Shown here piece after piece: positions 37,453 through 46,065 of a stretch of DNA of 64,000 nucleotides. The stretch lies in assembly GCA_029194535.1 (NCBI GenBank), contig JARFXR010000001.1, positions 1,682,721 to 1,746,720 of the forward strand, read 5' to 3'. Origin of the DNA: Nitrospira sp. Its GTDB lineage: Bacteria > Nitrospirota > Nitrospiria > Nitrospirales > Nitrospiraceae. The notes beneath the pieces were generated by a model. It was not told the DNA's origin. It did no database searches and saw only the letters and a program-made list of their open reading frames with translations. Both the position numbers and the translations under genes were made by a program. Each line of letters opens with the position of its first letter. The stretch's first letter is position 1.

Positions 37453-37641
37453 TTCGAGATGAATCTTTGTTTTGCTACTGCGGAATCCGGGTTTATGTGC
37501 GTGAGCAGGCTGCTGTCAAGAGAATCAGACTCCCGGATAAGACGCCGGCGCGTTTTGCCCGTACAGTGTGCTCTAGCATTGAAGCGGCGAAGCACGTGAC
37601 GCGTCGCTGCATGAATCACTCTCATATCAAAGGAGGGCATC

Positions 37642-38463
37642 ATGTCTACCGGCATCATGGTTTCTGAAACGGATCGTCTCAAGGCTCGACTCAAAACGAT
37701 GTGGATGGCCGGAGATTACGACCGGTTCTCACGCTACATGGAGAGCGGCGCCCGGGAGTTTTACGAGAGGCTCGGTTTGGCGCCCGGATGCCGGGTGCTC
37801 GACGTGGGATGCGGATCCGGCCAGGTGGCCCTGATTGCCGCAAAGGACGGGCTGGGGGTCACCGGAGTCGATATCGCGAGCAACCTGATCGCGCGGGCGC
37901 GCGCACGAGCACAGGCGGAAGGACTTGAGGTGCGCTTCGAGCAAGGCGACGCCGAGTCGCTGTCGTTCGAAGACGGAAGCTTTGACGCGGTGGTGAGTCT
38001 GATCGGCGCGATGTTCGCGCCGCGTCCCGAGGTGGTTGCGGGGGAGCTGCTGCGGGTCTGTGTACCGGGGGGCACCATCGCGATGGGCAATTGGACGCCG
38101 CAAGGGTTCGTCGGGCAGATGTTCAAGACGATTTCGAAGTTCATTGCACCATCCGGAATGCCCTCACCGTTGCTGTGGGGCGAAGAAGCCGTGGTCCAGG
38201 AGCGGCTCGGCCCTGGACTCTCCGACCTGTCCCTCACGCGGCGCCTGTATCCCTTCAGCTATCCGTTTTCTCCGGCGGAGGTGGTGGAAATCTTTCGTCG
38301 CTACTATGGCCCGGCCAACCAGGCGTTCGCCTCTCTGGATGCGGAAGGTCGAGAGCGCCTGCGCGAAGAACTCGAAGCGCTGTGGACGTTGCATAACCGG
38401 GCCGACAGCGAATGCACTACGGTGTTTGCCGAATATCTGGAGGTGGTCGGCATTCGAGTTTGA
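37642..38463 (+). CDS. Class I SAM-dependent methyltransferase
   Basis: This 273-residue enzyme has SAM motif I VLDVGCGSGQVALIA, motif II VTGVDIASNLI, and FEQGDAESLSFEDGSFDAVV, a pattern of the UbiE/Methyltransf_11 group. AAAGGAGGGCATC precedes the ATG. It is flanked by repeats upstream and a gene-poor stretch downstream, so it stands alone. The substrate is unknown; small-molecule methylation is most likely. Confidence 0.92.
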   Translation: MSTGIMVSETDRLKARLKTMWMAGDYDRFSRYMESGAREFYERLGLAPGCRVLDVGCGSGQVALIAAKDGLGVTGVDIASNLIARARARAQAEGLEVRFEQGDAESLSFEDGSFDAVVSLIGAMFAPRPEVVAGELLRVCVPGGTIAMGNWTPQGFVGQMFKTISKFIAPSGMPSPLLWGEEAVVQERLGPGLSDLSLTRRLYPFSYPFSPAEVVEIFRRYYGPANQAFASLDAEGRERLREELEALWTLHNRADSECTTVFAEYLEVVGIRV

Positions 38464-38902
38464 GGTCTCAGGAGAGAGCGGGGCGATGGAGCCCGAAGTC
38501 GTCGAGTCGGTCCTTGCCGCTGAAGCGTTGCCTGACGGCCGGGGCATTATCCATGGCACGCATGCCGCCACAGGCTTCTGAATTCGGCGGGTGCGATCGA
38601 GCGGCCTGTACGGAAGCGCACAGGCCGCCACTGTGTCGAATAGGGGAAACCTGTAGGGTTTTGACTGCGAAACTGCAGGCGGCCACCACTAGGGAAATAA
38701 CTAGAGGCTGGACCAGGAAAGCGGTCTCGTCGTCAAATCTCCTCGCAAACCGCCGAGATGGCGCGTATCGCGCCGGCTCATAGAAAGCCGAATGACCTGC
38801 CCATGACGTGGTACTTTCCTTGCGATTCCCCTCTTCGAGTGTGACGGCCCGGACGGCGTGGTGAACGGAAATGAACACCCGGGCAGAGAAAGGGAGGCGA
38901 CC
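38464..38902. other. Intergenic stretch, no firm gene
   Basis: A 31-codon frame at 38486-38581 (MEPEVVESVLAAEALPDGRG and following) has AGGAGAG eight bases upstream but no recognisable fold. The rest shows an imperfect inverted pair (CGGCCTGTACGGAAGCGCACAGGCCG) near 38601-38626. Nothing else is supported. Confidence 0.4.
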
Positions 38903-39166
38903 ATGGCATTGGCGATTGAATCCGTCGAGGTACGTATTGAGTGGTGTCGGCAGCAAAGGGCAAAGGCCGCCCAGCCCCTTGAGCGGGAAGGATGGCATGC
39001 GGAGGCGGACGGCCTCCGCGATGCGCTCCTCAGCCAGGATCACTCGAACCTCTATCGTGATTGCGGGGCGGCGGTGTTCGAGCGATATGCGCTGGGGCTG
39101 CAAGACGGGCGGGCCTTAATGCTCGTGGCGGTGGCGGAGCAACAGCACGCCATGTCCTATCGCTAG
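38903..39166 (+). CDS. Small hypothetical protein
   Basis: This 87-residue, mostly helical, soluble protein begins MALAIESVEVRIEWCRQQRA. ATG 38903 has AGGGAGG five bases upstream, which decides the start over longer in-frame options. No signal peptide or membrane helix. It is not recognised; no neighbour suggests a function. Confidence 0.6.
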   Translation: MALAIESVEVRIEWCRQQRAKAAQPLEREGWHAEADGLRDALLSQDHSNLYRDCGAAVFERYALGLQDGRALMLVAVAEQQHAMSYR

Positions 39167-39357
39167 TCGATTTGTCGAGGGCGTCGTGCACAGAGTACAT
39201 GGCCGGTCAGTGGAGTAGGCCATGATCCGAGGATCTCTAGCGTCTGTGTGACCACTCTCGCCTCCTGGGGAACTCTGCCATTCGATAGTTCAGGATCGTT
39301 GCAACCTCTCGATCAGGTAATCAGAGGAACGTCCCCAATCGATAAGGTCGGGCGAAC

Positions 39358-39837
39358 TCACGGCCTGCCGGCCGGGTCCTGCTGCATGAGCCGGCACCGA
39401 GGCAACTCTTCAAGCGCCCGCCGTTCTTCGACCGGAATCAGGTCCGACTGCCCTTCCGCTTTCACACGGTCCCATTTGAGAAAAACGGCCCGGCCTCCGG
39501 CCAACTCGTACCAGTCGGCCTTGGGATCGGTTTGCGATCGCAGTGCGATCAGGTACCGGCCGGGCGGAACGGTGTGAAAACTGTAACCGCCGTCATCCAG
39601 TCGAATGATCCGGTCGAAGGCGTAGACCCAGTCCGGGGCTTGATCCCTGTCCGGTCTTGGAGGCCGGTAGAAGTAAACAAGCGCGGTTTCCGGACTCGGA
39701 TGGATGAGATCTTCGAACGCGGGACCGGTCGCCCGATTGCCGTCGCAGCCGGCCGCAAAGGCGAGCCACAGGGCCAAGGTCGCCGACAGGCTTGCAGCTC
39801 GTGTCGTCCAGGCCCGTTGCGGGAGTCCCGGTTCCAT
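39358..39837 (-). CDS. DUF2846-like lipoprotein
   Basis: This 159-residue lipoprotein has a signal peptide with lipobox AAGC (Cys near 31). The domain reads ETALVYFYRPPRPD, IRLDDGGYSFHTVPPGRYLI and ADWYELAGGRAVFLKWDRV, a beta-sandwich typical of the DUF2846 family. ATG 39837 lies one base after the lspA stop, so it is translated as part of an lspA operon, and LspA is the peptidase that would mature it. Confidence 0.82.
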   Translation of the reverse strand: MEPGLPQRAWTTRAASLSATLALWLAFAAGCDGNRATGPAFEDLIHPSPETALVYFYRPPRPDRDQAPDWVYAFDRIIRLDDGGYSFHTVPPGRYLIALRSQTDPKADWYELAGGRAVFLKWDRVKAEGQSDLIPVEERRALEELPRCRLMQQDPAGRP

Positions 39838-39838
39838 C

Positions 39839-40360
39839 CTACGTCGCCGCCTCACGCGATGGATCCTTTTGCCGGAGGGCGAGCAGCAACCACAGGACAC
39901 CGACCGTAATGAAGACGTCCGCGACGTTGAAGATGCCGGTGCGCAGAGGGCCGACGCCGAGGTTCATGAAATCAATCACCCGGCCGTGATGCAGCAGGCG
40001 ATCGATCACATTGCCGATGCCTCCGCTCAAGATCAGGGTCCAAGCGATCAGGAAGCCATAGGGCTGATTCTGCGACCGTAGCAGGACGACGAACAACGTG
40101 AGAAGGCCGATGCCTGCCGCGATTTGGAAGACCAGGATGCGCATCTCCTCGGGCAGATTCCAACCTAGGCCGAGAAACGCGCCGGCGTTCTCCACATAGT
40201 GAAGTCGGACGACGTCGCGGCAACAGGACAGGGGAGGTTGAAACGCCAGATACGTGCGGGCCCACTCCTTGGTCACCTGATCGCACCCCACACAGGAAAA
40301 TAGGATGAGCAGCATCAGTAGTGTTCGCGCCGTGTTGTTTCGTACCAACAGGATGGTCAT
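39839..40360 (-). CDS. lspA: Lipoprotein signal peptidase (signal peptidase II)
   Basis: This 173-residue inner-membrane aspartic protease cleaves prolipoproteins after lipid attachment. It has four membrane helices and motifs DQVTKEWA, ENAGAFLG, GGIGNVIDRL (catalytic Asp) and RTGIFNVADVFI (second catalytic Asp). The start is ATG 40360 or GTG 40363. Many lipoproteins in the window would be its substrates. Confidence 0.95.
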   Translation of the reverse strand: MTILLVRNNTARTLLMLLILFSCVGCDQVTKEWARTYLAFQPPLSCCRDVVRLHYVENAGAFLGLGWNLPEEMRILVFQIAAGIGLLTLFVVLLRSQNQPYGFLIAWTLILSGGIGNVIDRLLHHGRVIDFMNLGVGPLRTGIFNVADVFITVGVLWLLLALRQKDPSREAAT

Positions 40361-40592
40361 CACCTGAGTGTGAACGCCGCCGGCCCGGAGGTCCCTTCGG
40401 TGGGCGGTGAGAGGAGGCCGCCACGTGCAGACAGTACTACATCAGGGTCGCGTTCGCCAGCATGCCTACGCCGGAAACGACGAACCCGCGGCCGTTTGCA
40501 AGCCGGTTCTCCCTCGCTCTACTATAGTCGGAGCGTCCGATCTTTGAGGCGTCCGCTCATCGGGTATGGGCCGGACAGCCTCAGCCGGCTTG

Positions 40593-41861
40593 ATGAAAGA
40601 CCACATTTCACAATGGTTGAATCGGGTACATGCCTGGATCGCTCTGCTCTCCGTCTGGATTCTCTTTGCCGTGTTCGTGACCGGCACCCTGACGGTCTTC
40701 GACGAGGAGATCACCTACTGGATGCAGCAGCCGCAGATCCACGAGATCACGACTGCCTCGGAGCCGGGCCTATCCCGACGAGCTTGGCTCCGGACGGCCG
40801 CATTTCGCCATGCGTCCGCACCGGACAGGTCAGCTGGTGATCCGTCGGCGCGGCCGGCCAAATGGCAGGACAAGCGGACGTTCTCGGGCCAGTCGATCGA
40901 TCCGGCAACGGGACATCTCATGGTGTTTAGGGAGACGAGAGGGGGAGACCTCTTCTATCACTTTCACTATGGATTGCTCGCCGGCCTCGCCGGCGTATGG
41001 ACGGTGGGGACGTCGGCCATGGCCATGCTGGCGGCAACGCTCACCGGGGTGCTGATCAGGCGTCGGCGGCTTCTCGCGGATCTGTTGCTGGCCGGTTTTC
41101 GAACGGTCTCGTTGCGCGCCTGGTCGGACCTTCACAATGCGGTCGGCCTGTTGATGCTGCCGTTCCTTCTGACCATCACCTTCACCGGGTTGGTCGTTCT
41201 ATGGTCCATCTACCTGGCTGGAGGAACGTCGGCGTCGGGAGAGGCTGGGGTCTCGCTGCCCGGCCTGTTGCACTTCGGGAGATTCGGCGGGGTTGCGAGC
41301 CGCTGGGCCTATTTCATTATGGGGTTGGCCTCCAGCCTGGTGATTGCAACGGGCTTGGCGACCCGGATCGTCAAACGCCGGAGGGGTCGAGTCGATCGAT
41401 CAGAGTCGATCGTCTCTCGCGTGACGGATGGGCTCGCCGTCGGGGCGGTGGCCGGGTTGCTGGTCGCCGTCGCCGCATTTCTCTGGACCAATCGCCTCCT
41501 GCCCGCCGTCGTGCCTCACCGAGCGGATTGGGAAGTGCGTGTCTTCTTCAGCGCGTGGGCGATCTGTGTCGCCTTTGGTGCGCTGCGACGCGACATCGCT
41601 CTGGCCTGGCGCGACCAATTGGCGGCGGCCGCCATCCTGTTGGCGCTGCTACCGGGACTCAATCTGCTGACCACCAGGAGCCATCTGCTGACGACGGTAC
41701 CAGACGGCCGATGGGGGCTGGCGGCGATCGACATCACCGCATTCGTCGTGGGCGCGCTGTTGACTTGGCTTGCTGTCCGAGTGAGGAACGGTTTGATCGA
41801 GGAGCCCGGCGGGCGATTCTCCATCCTGTCCGCATCCGATGCCGGGTCGCGATCGTCGTGA
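40593..41861 (+). CDS. PepSY-associated transmembrane protein
   Basis: This 422-residue membrane protein has the PepSY_TM pattern: an N-terminal helix (VHAWIALLSVWILFAVFVTG) followed by TLTVFDEEITYWM, a periplasmic PepSY region (about 50-115), GDLFYHFHYGL and further helices (LHNAVGLLMLPFLLTITFTG and three to four at the C-terminus). Relatives are linked to iron-siderophore uptake or reduction. ATG 40593 fits the family; ATG 40566 is an alternative, and neither has a clear ribosome binding site. No TonB-dependent receptor is adjacent. Confidence 0.85.
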   Translation: MKDHISQWLNRVHAWIALLSVWILFAVFVTGTLTVFDEEITYWMQQPQIHEITTASEPGLSRRAWLRTAAFRHASAPDRSAGDPSARPAKWQDKRTFSGQSIDPATGHLMVFRETRGGDLFYHFHYGLLAGLAGVWTVGTSAMAMLAATLTGVLIRRRRLLADLLLAGFRTVSLRAWSDLHNAVGLLMLPFLLTITFTGLVVLWSIYLAGGTSASGEAGVSLPGLLHFGRFGGVASRWAYFIMGLASSLVIATGLATRIVKRRRGRVDRSESIVSRVTDGLAVGAVAGLLVAVAAFLWTNRLLPAVVPHRADWEVRVFFSAWAICVAFGALRRDIALAWRDQLAAAAILLALLPGLNLLTTRSHLLTTVPDGRWGLAAIDITAFVVGALLTWLAVRVRNGLIEEPGGRFSILSASDAGSRSS

Positions 41862-41975
41862 AGCCAGGCCGCCGTCGTTGAACGCGGCTCCCGGCGGCGC
41901 AAACGGCGTCCTCGGCGTACAATAGACCGGAAGGCCGCGACTCCAATCTGCGGTAGACGGGAAAGGAAGAGGATC

Positions 41976-42056
41976 ATGCGCGCACAGGGATTCGGATTCG
42001 GACTCGTCCTCGGTCTGCTCGCCGCCGGGGTGTCGCGCCACAATAGTTCGGTCTGA
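41976..42056 (+). CDS. 26-codon orphan signal-peptide-like ORF
   Basis: The ATG is preceded by GGAAAGGAAGAGGATC, a good ribosome binding site. The product (MRAQGFGFGLVLGLLAAGVS, then RHNSSV) looks like a signal sequence with nothing behind it. It may be the truncated start of a lost exported protein, a regulatory leader for the gene 58 bases downstream, or chance. Confidence 0.3.
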   Translation: MRAQGFGFGLVLGLLAAGVSRHNSSV

Positions 42057-42114
42057 GGAAGAGGATGTTCGACGCGCGTTCAATAGTCCTTCTTTCTAGC
42101 GAAGGAGCGCACCG

Positions 42115-43341
42115 ATGAAGCGATGGATGCTGGCAGTGCTGGTGTTCGGGTTGACCTGTCAGGAGGGCCGGGCTCAGATGCCCCAGGCGGAGATGGAGTT
42201 CACGCCCGGCCCACGGATGATCCGGATGATCGAGCGGATCGCCGGATCCTACGCGCATCTGGGGCACAGCCTCGGATTGTCGGGGCAGCAGAAACAGGGC
42301 ATGGCGGATCTGGTTCAACGTATGAAGACGGAGATGTGGTTGAAGGAAGCGGTGTTGGTCGGCATGTTCCAGGAATTGGAAGAAAAGCGCCGGCGCGGAC
42401 TGCTCCAGGACCATGAATACCGGACGGCCAACGCCCTCACCGGCGGCATCGAAACCGACGAGTTGAACTTGTTTATCGAAACCTTGACCGCGCTTCACGC
42501 CGTGCTGACGCCGGAGCAGGCGGCCAAGGTCCGGGAACTCGCGCATCCGACGATGGCATTTCGGGTGTCGCAGGGGTTCAATACGAAGATCGGCCTGATG
42601 TCATTGGACGGCATCGGCCAGGTCTACAACGGGTTCCGTCGTGAGCTGGGCCTGACCGATCCCCAGGCCCGGGACATCCGCTCGCTTCTGGAAGAAGCCA
42701 GGCGGGAGGTGCTGCGGGTCGGGACTGAGATCGATCTCAGTCGCGTGGAGGCCGATGAGCTTGTCATGCGGCCCGATGTCGATCCGGAAGCGATCCGCGC
42801 GAAGATGCAGAAGACCGGCGAGACAGAAGGGGTGCTGTTCAACCAACTCTTCGAGGTGACCGACAAGATTCAGGCGCATCTCACAGAAGAGCAGCGAACC
42901 AAGCTGTCGGAGCTCAAGCGTCACTCTACGCGGACGTCGTCCGACAAGCAGCGGGCCGGCCACCCCGGTAGTCCTCACGGAACTCCCATCCATCAGGCCG
43001 GCTTCGACTATTTTCTGGATCAAGGAAGCAGGATGGGGATCAACGAGGAGCAGACCGCGGCGCTGGTTCAGGTCAAGAACGAGACGAGAAAGACGCTGCT
43101 CATCGAGCAGGCCAAGTTCAAGGCGAGCGAGCTGAAACTGCTGAACCTGCTTCGCGGCGGCGGCGATACGACCCAGCCTTCCGAGGAGAAGCTGACGGCA
43201 GCCGTGCAGGGGATGGAGCAGAATCGCAGCAGGATGACCAGGGTCAAAGTGCAGGGCTATCTCGATGCCAGACGGGTGCTCACCGACGAGCAGCGAGCAC
43301 GCGTGCATCCGCCGGACACGTTCGAGGATGGCCGTCCGTGA
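42115..43341 (+). CDS. Periplasmic protein with three Spy/CpxP-like modules
   Basis: This 408-residue exported protein has a signal peptide ending near GRA-QMPQ. Three stretches end in an LTxEQ-like motif typical of Spy/CpxP/zinc-resistance proteins: VLTPEQAAKVREL (near 130), HLTEEQRTKLSEL (near 260) and VLTDEQRARV (near 390). Each is preceded by long charged helices, so the protein looks like a triplicated Spy-like chaperone. AAGGAG lies seven bases before the ATG. Spy proteins guard periplasmic proteins under envelope stress; the function here is inference. Confidence 0.7.
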   Translation: MKRWMLAVLVFGLTCQEGRAQMPQAEMEFTPGPRMIRMIERIAGSYAHLGHSLGLSGQQKQGMADLVQRMKTEMWLKEAVLVGMFQELEEKRRRGLLQDHEYRTANALTGGIETDELNLFIETLTALHAVLTPEQAAKVRELAHPTMAFRVSQGFNTKIGLMSLDGIGQVYNGFRRELGLTDPQARDIRSLLEEARREVLRVGTEIDLSRVEADELVMRPDVDPEAIRAKMQKTGETEGVLFNQLFEVTDKIQAHLTEEQRTKLSELKRHSTRTSSDKQRAGHPGSPHGTPIHQAGFDYFLDQGSRMGINEEQTAALVQVKNETRKTLLIEQAKFKASELKLLNLLRGGGDTTQPSEEKLTAAVQGMEQNRSRMTRVKVQGYLDARRVLTDEQRARVHPPDTFEDGRP

Positions 43342-43423
43342 TGCTGATCTATGCGGCGTCCTGTCAGCGACAGAGATCCTGTGACGTACCAGTGTCGCCT
43401 GTGGCGCAAGATACAAGACCGTA

Positions 43424-43465
43424 CGCGGCTGCCTGCCGAAGCCACGGGGCGGGCAGGCAGCCGCG
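43424..43465. repeat. 14-bp perfect stem hairpin between convergent genes
   Basis: CGCGGCTGCCTGCC at 43424-43437 pairs with GGCAGGCAGCCGCG at 43452-43465 across a 14-base loop. It lacks a T-tract. It could be a REP-like palindrome, a transcript-end stabiliser or a termination aid for either flanking gene. Confidence 0.6.
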
Positions 43466-43573
43466 AGGGAAGGGTGTCGGTCTCCAGGCTCCCCTTGTCA
43501 CGACAGGATCAGCACAGTGCCCGTTGCTTCGACCAAAGAGACCGGCCGCTCCGTGGAGCAGCCAGGGGCGCTG

Positions 43574-44605
43574 TCAGGCCGGCACAGCGTCCACGACACT
43601 CACGGCTGAATCGGTGGGCACGATTCGGGTCAGGCGAAAGCCGGCTTTGGCGAGGAGGCTGTGATATTCCGGTTCCGTTCGTTCTTGGCCGCCGGGGCCG
43701 ACGAGCATCATCATGTCGAGCATCTTTCCGGGATGGGGCCCATTGCCGGCCGGCAACACCATCTCGATGATGAGCAATCGGTTGCCCGGTTTCATCGCGC
43801 TCCGGCAGCGGTCCAGGATCGTGAAGCACTGCTCTTCGGTCCAATCATGAATGATGTGGGAGAGAAGGTAGGCGTCTCCTCCCTCCGGTACACGCTCGAA
43901 GAAGCTGCCGGAGAGGATCGTCACGCGATCCGAGAGGCCTCGAGCCCGGAGCAATCCCGGGGCATCGCGCACGACATGCGGCAGATCGTAGAGAATGCCC
44001 CGCGATGTCGGATACCTGCTCAGAACCGCCGCCAGCAGATTGCCCGTCGCGCCTCCGACATCGACGATCGTCTGCATGCCGGAGAAGTCGTAGGCGGAAG
44101 CCACGGCGGCCGGCTCGGCGCCATGAAAACCGACCATCGTCTCGCTGAACAGAGAGGCGTCCTCCGGATGTGTCGCGAGCCAGTCGAACAGCGGCATGCC
44201 GAGCGCCTGCTCCAAGCCCGGCTTTCCGGTCTGAACCGATTCGAGCAGCCGGCCCCATCCCTGCGTCATCATGGGACCGGCCAGGGTCAAGGTCGCCGCC
44301 CTTGCCGAACCCGGCGCTCCGGTCTTCATCGCCTCGCCGAGGTTCGTCAAAGCGAACCGGCCGGTTCCCTCCTCGGTGACGAGGCCGAGATGCCCGAGGG
44401 TCCGGAGCAGGCGACCGAGGGAAGGGGCATGGGTCTTCGTGGCGGCAGCCAGCTCTTCCGCGCGCGCCGGCCCGGCCGCCAGATGGTCTGCCAGGCCCAG
44501 CTTTGCGGCAGCATAGAGAATGTGGGACACCCAGTGCGCCGTCGCCATGTGAACCAATTGAACGTGAGCCGGTTGCTTCAGATGGTCGGACGACTCTGTG
44601 AACAT
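43574..44605 (-). CDS. O-methyltransferase of the hydroxyneurosporene/acetylserotonin type
   Basis: This 343-residue enzyme has an N-terminal winged-helix dimerisation domain (about 1-100; AKLGLADHLAAGP, LGRLLRTLGHLGLVTEEG) and a SAM domain with VDVGGATGNLLAAVL, GILYDLPHVV, LSHIIHDWTEEQC (catalytic His) and LLIIEMVLP. ATG 44605 has GGAGG seven bases upstream. It is a typical small-molecule O-methyltransferase family 2 member; the substrate is unknown, and no secondary-metabolite genes lie nearby. Confidence 0.9.
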   Translation of the reverse strand: MFTESSDHLKQPAHVQLVHMATAHWVSHILYAAAKLGLADHLAAGPARAEELAAATKTHAPSLGRLLRTLGHLGLVTEEGTGRFALTNLGEAMKTGAPGSARAATLTLAGPMMTQGWGRLLESVQTGKPGLEQALGMPLFDWLATHPEDASLFSETMVGFHGAEPAAVASAYDFSGMQTIVDVGGATGNLLAAVLSRYPTSRGILYDLPHVVRDAPGLLRARGLSDRVTILSGSFFERVPEGGDAYLLSHIIHDWTEEQCFTILDRCRSAMKPGNRLLIIEMVLPAGNGPHPGKMLDMMMLVGPGGQERTEPEYHSLLAKAGFRLTRIVPTDSAVSVVDAVPA

Positions 44606-44814
44606 GGGATGGCCTCCATACAAGTGAACGTCAAATCCGCGGCTTTGGGATCGCCAGTCTAGCGCAACGGGTCGTCCGACTGCATGGATTTCTGCGGATC
44701 GGAAGAGTGCAGGAACCTACCGGAGGTACTCTGGTCGGCCCTAGAGACATCCCTAGTAGTCGAGCGGTTGTCATGCCGCATAATGACCGGTTAAGAAGTG
44801 AGAGGGAGAGGATG

Positions 44815-46065
44815 ATGATAAGAAGACGGCCAGGCATGCCGCTCGAGGATCAGCCGTCCCAGCTTGACGAGGCGGAGGAGCCTGGACATCCCGATGCTCA
44901 TCCGACGCTGCAGGGCAATCGAAAGCTCGCCGTCGCCTGGGTCTGCGCGACACTCGTGGGGGCTACCGCCCTCTGGTACTCGGCTGCGGCGCAGTATTCC
45001 CCAACCGTCACGCTCTTCGTGCTGACCGGGCTCCTCGTCGGCTACGCAGGCTATGGGTATTCCGTTGCAAAGAAGAATGCGACTCAGTTCGCGGATTCCC
45101 TCTATTACATGGGCTTTCTGTGGGCGCTGTTTGCCCTCATCGGGGCCTTCATACTGTGGCCGGCTCCCAAGTTGACTACGGAAGCCGTCCTTGCCGCGTT
45201 CGGCTACGCGCTGGTCACGACCTGTTGCGGCATGCTGCTTCGCCTTGCGACTCTCTATTTTCAGGACACGCCCTCCGACCGGCTTCTCGACGTTCAGGAT
45301 ACCATCGATCAACGCGTGTCGAAGCTGTTGCACGAGATCACGGAAGCGAAGATGGAAATCTCGTCGTTCAGAGCTCTCGCCGCCAATGATCTGCGCGGCG
45401 CACTGCACGATCTGGTACGGTCGTTATCGGAAGCGCGCGAAAAGCTTGCCGAACAGCAGCACACGATGAGCAAGACGATGATAGCGGGACTGGAATCTTC
45501 CGTGAAGGATATTCTGAGCCGGCTTTCGACCATGCAGATGCCGCAGGAAATTCTCACGGCGGAGGTGAGTAAACTCGTCGCCGCGCTGGGGAAGCGGGGA
45601 GAAAGTTTCGAGGCGGCGGCGCAGAAGCTGGAGGAAGGCTTGGCTCGAACCGCCGAGACGGTGACGTCGTTCGGGGAATCCTTGTACGGAGCGGAAGGCG
45701 TCGGACAGGTCGAAGCGGCGGTGCAGGAATTATCCGGAACGCTCAAAGAGCGAACGGAGCAATTTCTCGCGATGACGACCGCCTTCGAGCGGAGTCGTGC
45801 TGAATTGGACGGTCAACTCGACGGGCTACAGTCGTTGCGCTCGTCGTTCAGCTCAGTCTCCGCGAGACTGTCCGCGTTCGAAACGGAGTTGAAGGACATC
45901 TCGGCCATCTCGATGTCGGCCGACGTCAAAAACGGCCTGCTCAACGTCCAGAAGGCCATTCAGTCGAGTCTCGAGGCCAGCAGAACGATCGAGGCCACCA
46001 TGCGCGACGTCATGTCGTTTCTGAGGGTGCGTGTGACCGAGGAACATTCCGGTGATAAGAACTGA
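44815..46065 (+). CDS. Four-TM membrane protein with long coiled-coil tail
   Basis: This 416-residue protein has a short Pro/acidic N-terminus, four membrane helices (about 35-150; KLAVAWVCATLVGATALWYS, VTLFVLTGLLVGYAGYGYSV, SLYYMGFLWALFALIGAFIL, AAFGYALVTTCCGMLLRLAT) and a coiled-coil tail of about 260 residues. The tail carries repeated helix patterns (LEEGLARTAETVTSFGESL, LSARLSAFETELKD) resembling chemoreceptor or MotA-tail bundles. ATG 44815 has GAGGGAGAGG upstream. It overlaps the next gene by 14 bases. No known family is claimed; the architecture recalls ZorA/MotA-like complexes without their sequence motifs. Confidence 0.75.
   Translation: MIRRRPGMPLEDQPSQLDEAEEPGHPDAHPTLQGNRKLAVAWVCATLVGATALWYSAAAQYSPTVTLFVLTGLLVGYAGYGYSVAKKNATQFADSLYYMGFLWALFALIGAFILWPAPKLTTEAVLAAFGYALVTTCCGMLLRLATLYFQDTPSDRLLDVQDTIDQRVSKLLHEITEAKMEISSFRALAANDLRGALHDLVRSLSEAREKLAEQQHTMSKTMIAGLESSVKDILSRLSTMQMPQEILTAEVSKLVAALGKRGESFEAAAQKLEEGLARTAETVTSFGESLYGAEGVGQVEAAVQELSGTLKERTEQFLAMTTAFERSRAELDGQLDGLQSLRSSFSSVSARLSAFETELKDISAISMSADVKNGLLNVQKAIQSSLEASRTIEATMRDVMSFLRVRVTEEHSGDKN

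Larger units (their letters stand above)
36568..37641. other. Gene-poor stretch rich in dispersed repeats
   Basis: About 1.07 kb holds repeat A copy 2, repeat B copy 2 and an 80-bp element with terminal inverted repeats, listed separately. Between 36690 and 36890 an open leftward frame (RGEPARWHAAQPHVSLSQRR and others) looks like intergenic repeat rather than protein; it contains a short direct repeat TTCAAGTATGCCTC (around 36798-36829). No gene is supported. Confidence 0.6.

Noticed and set aside
44707-44814. Upstream GTG/ATG starts for the coiled-coil membrane protein
   Set aside because: The best ribosome binding site is just before the tandem ATG at 44812/44815; upstream residues look non-coding.
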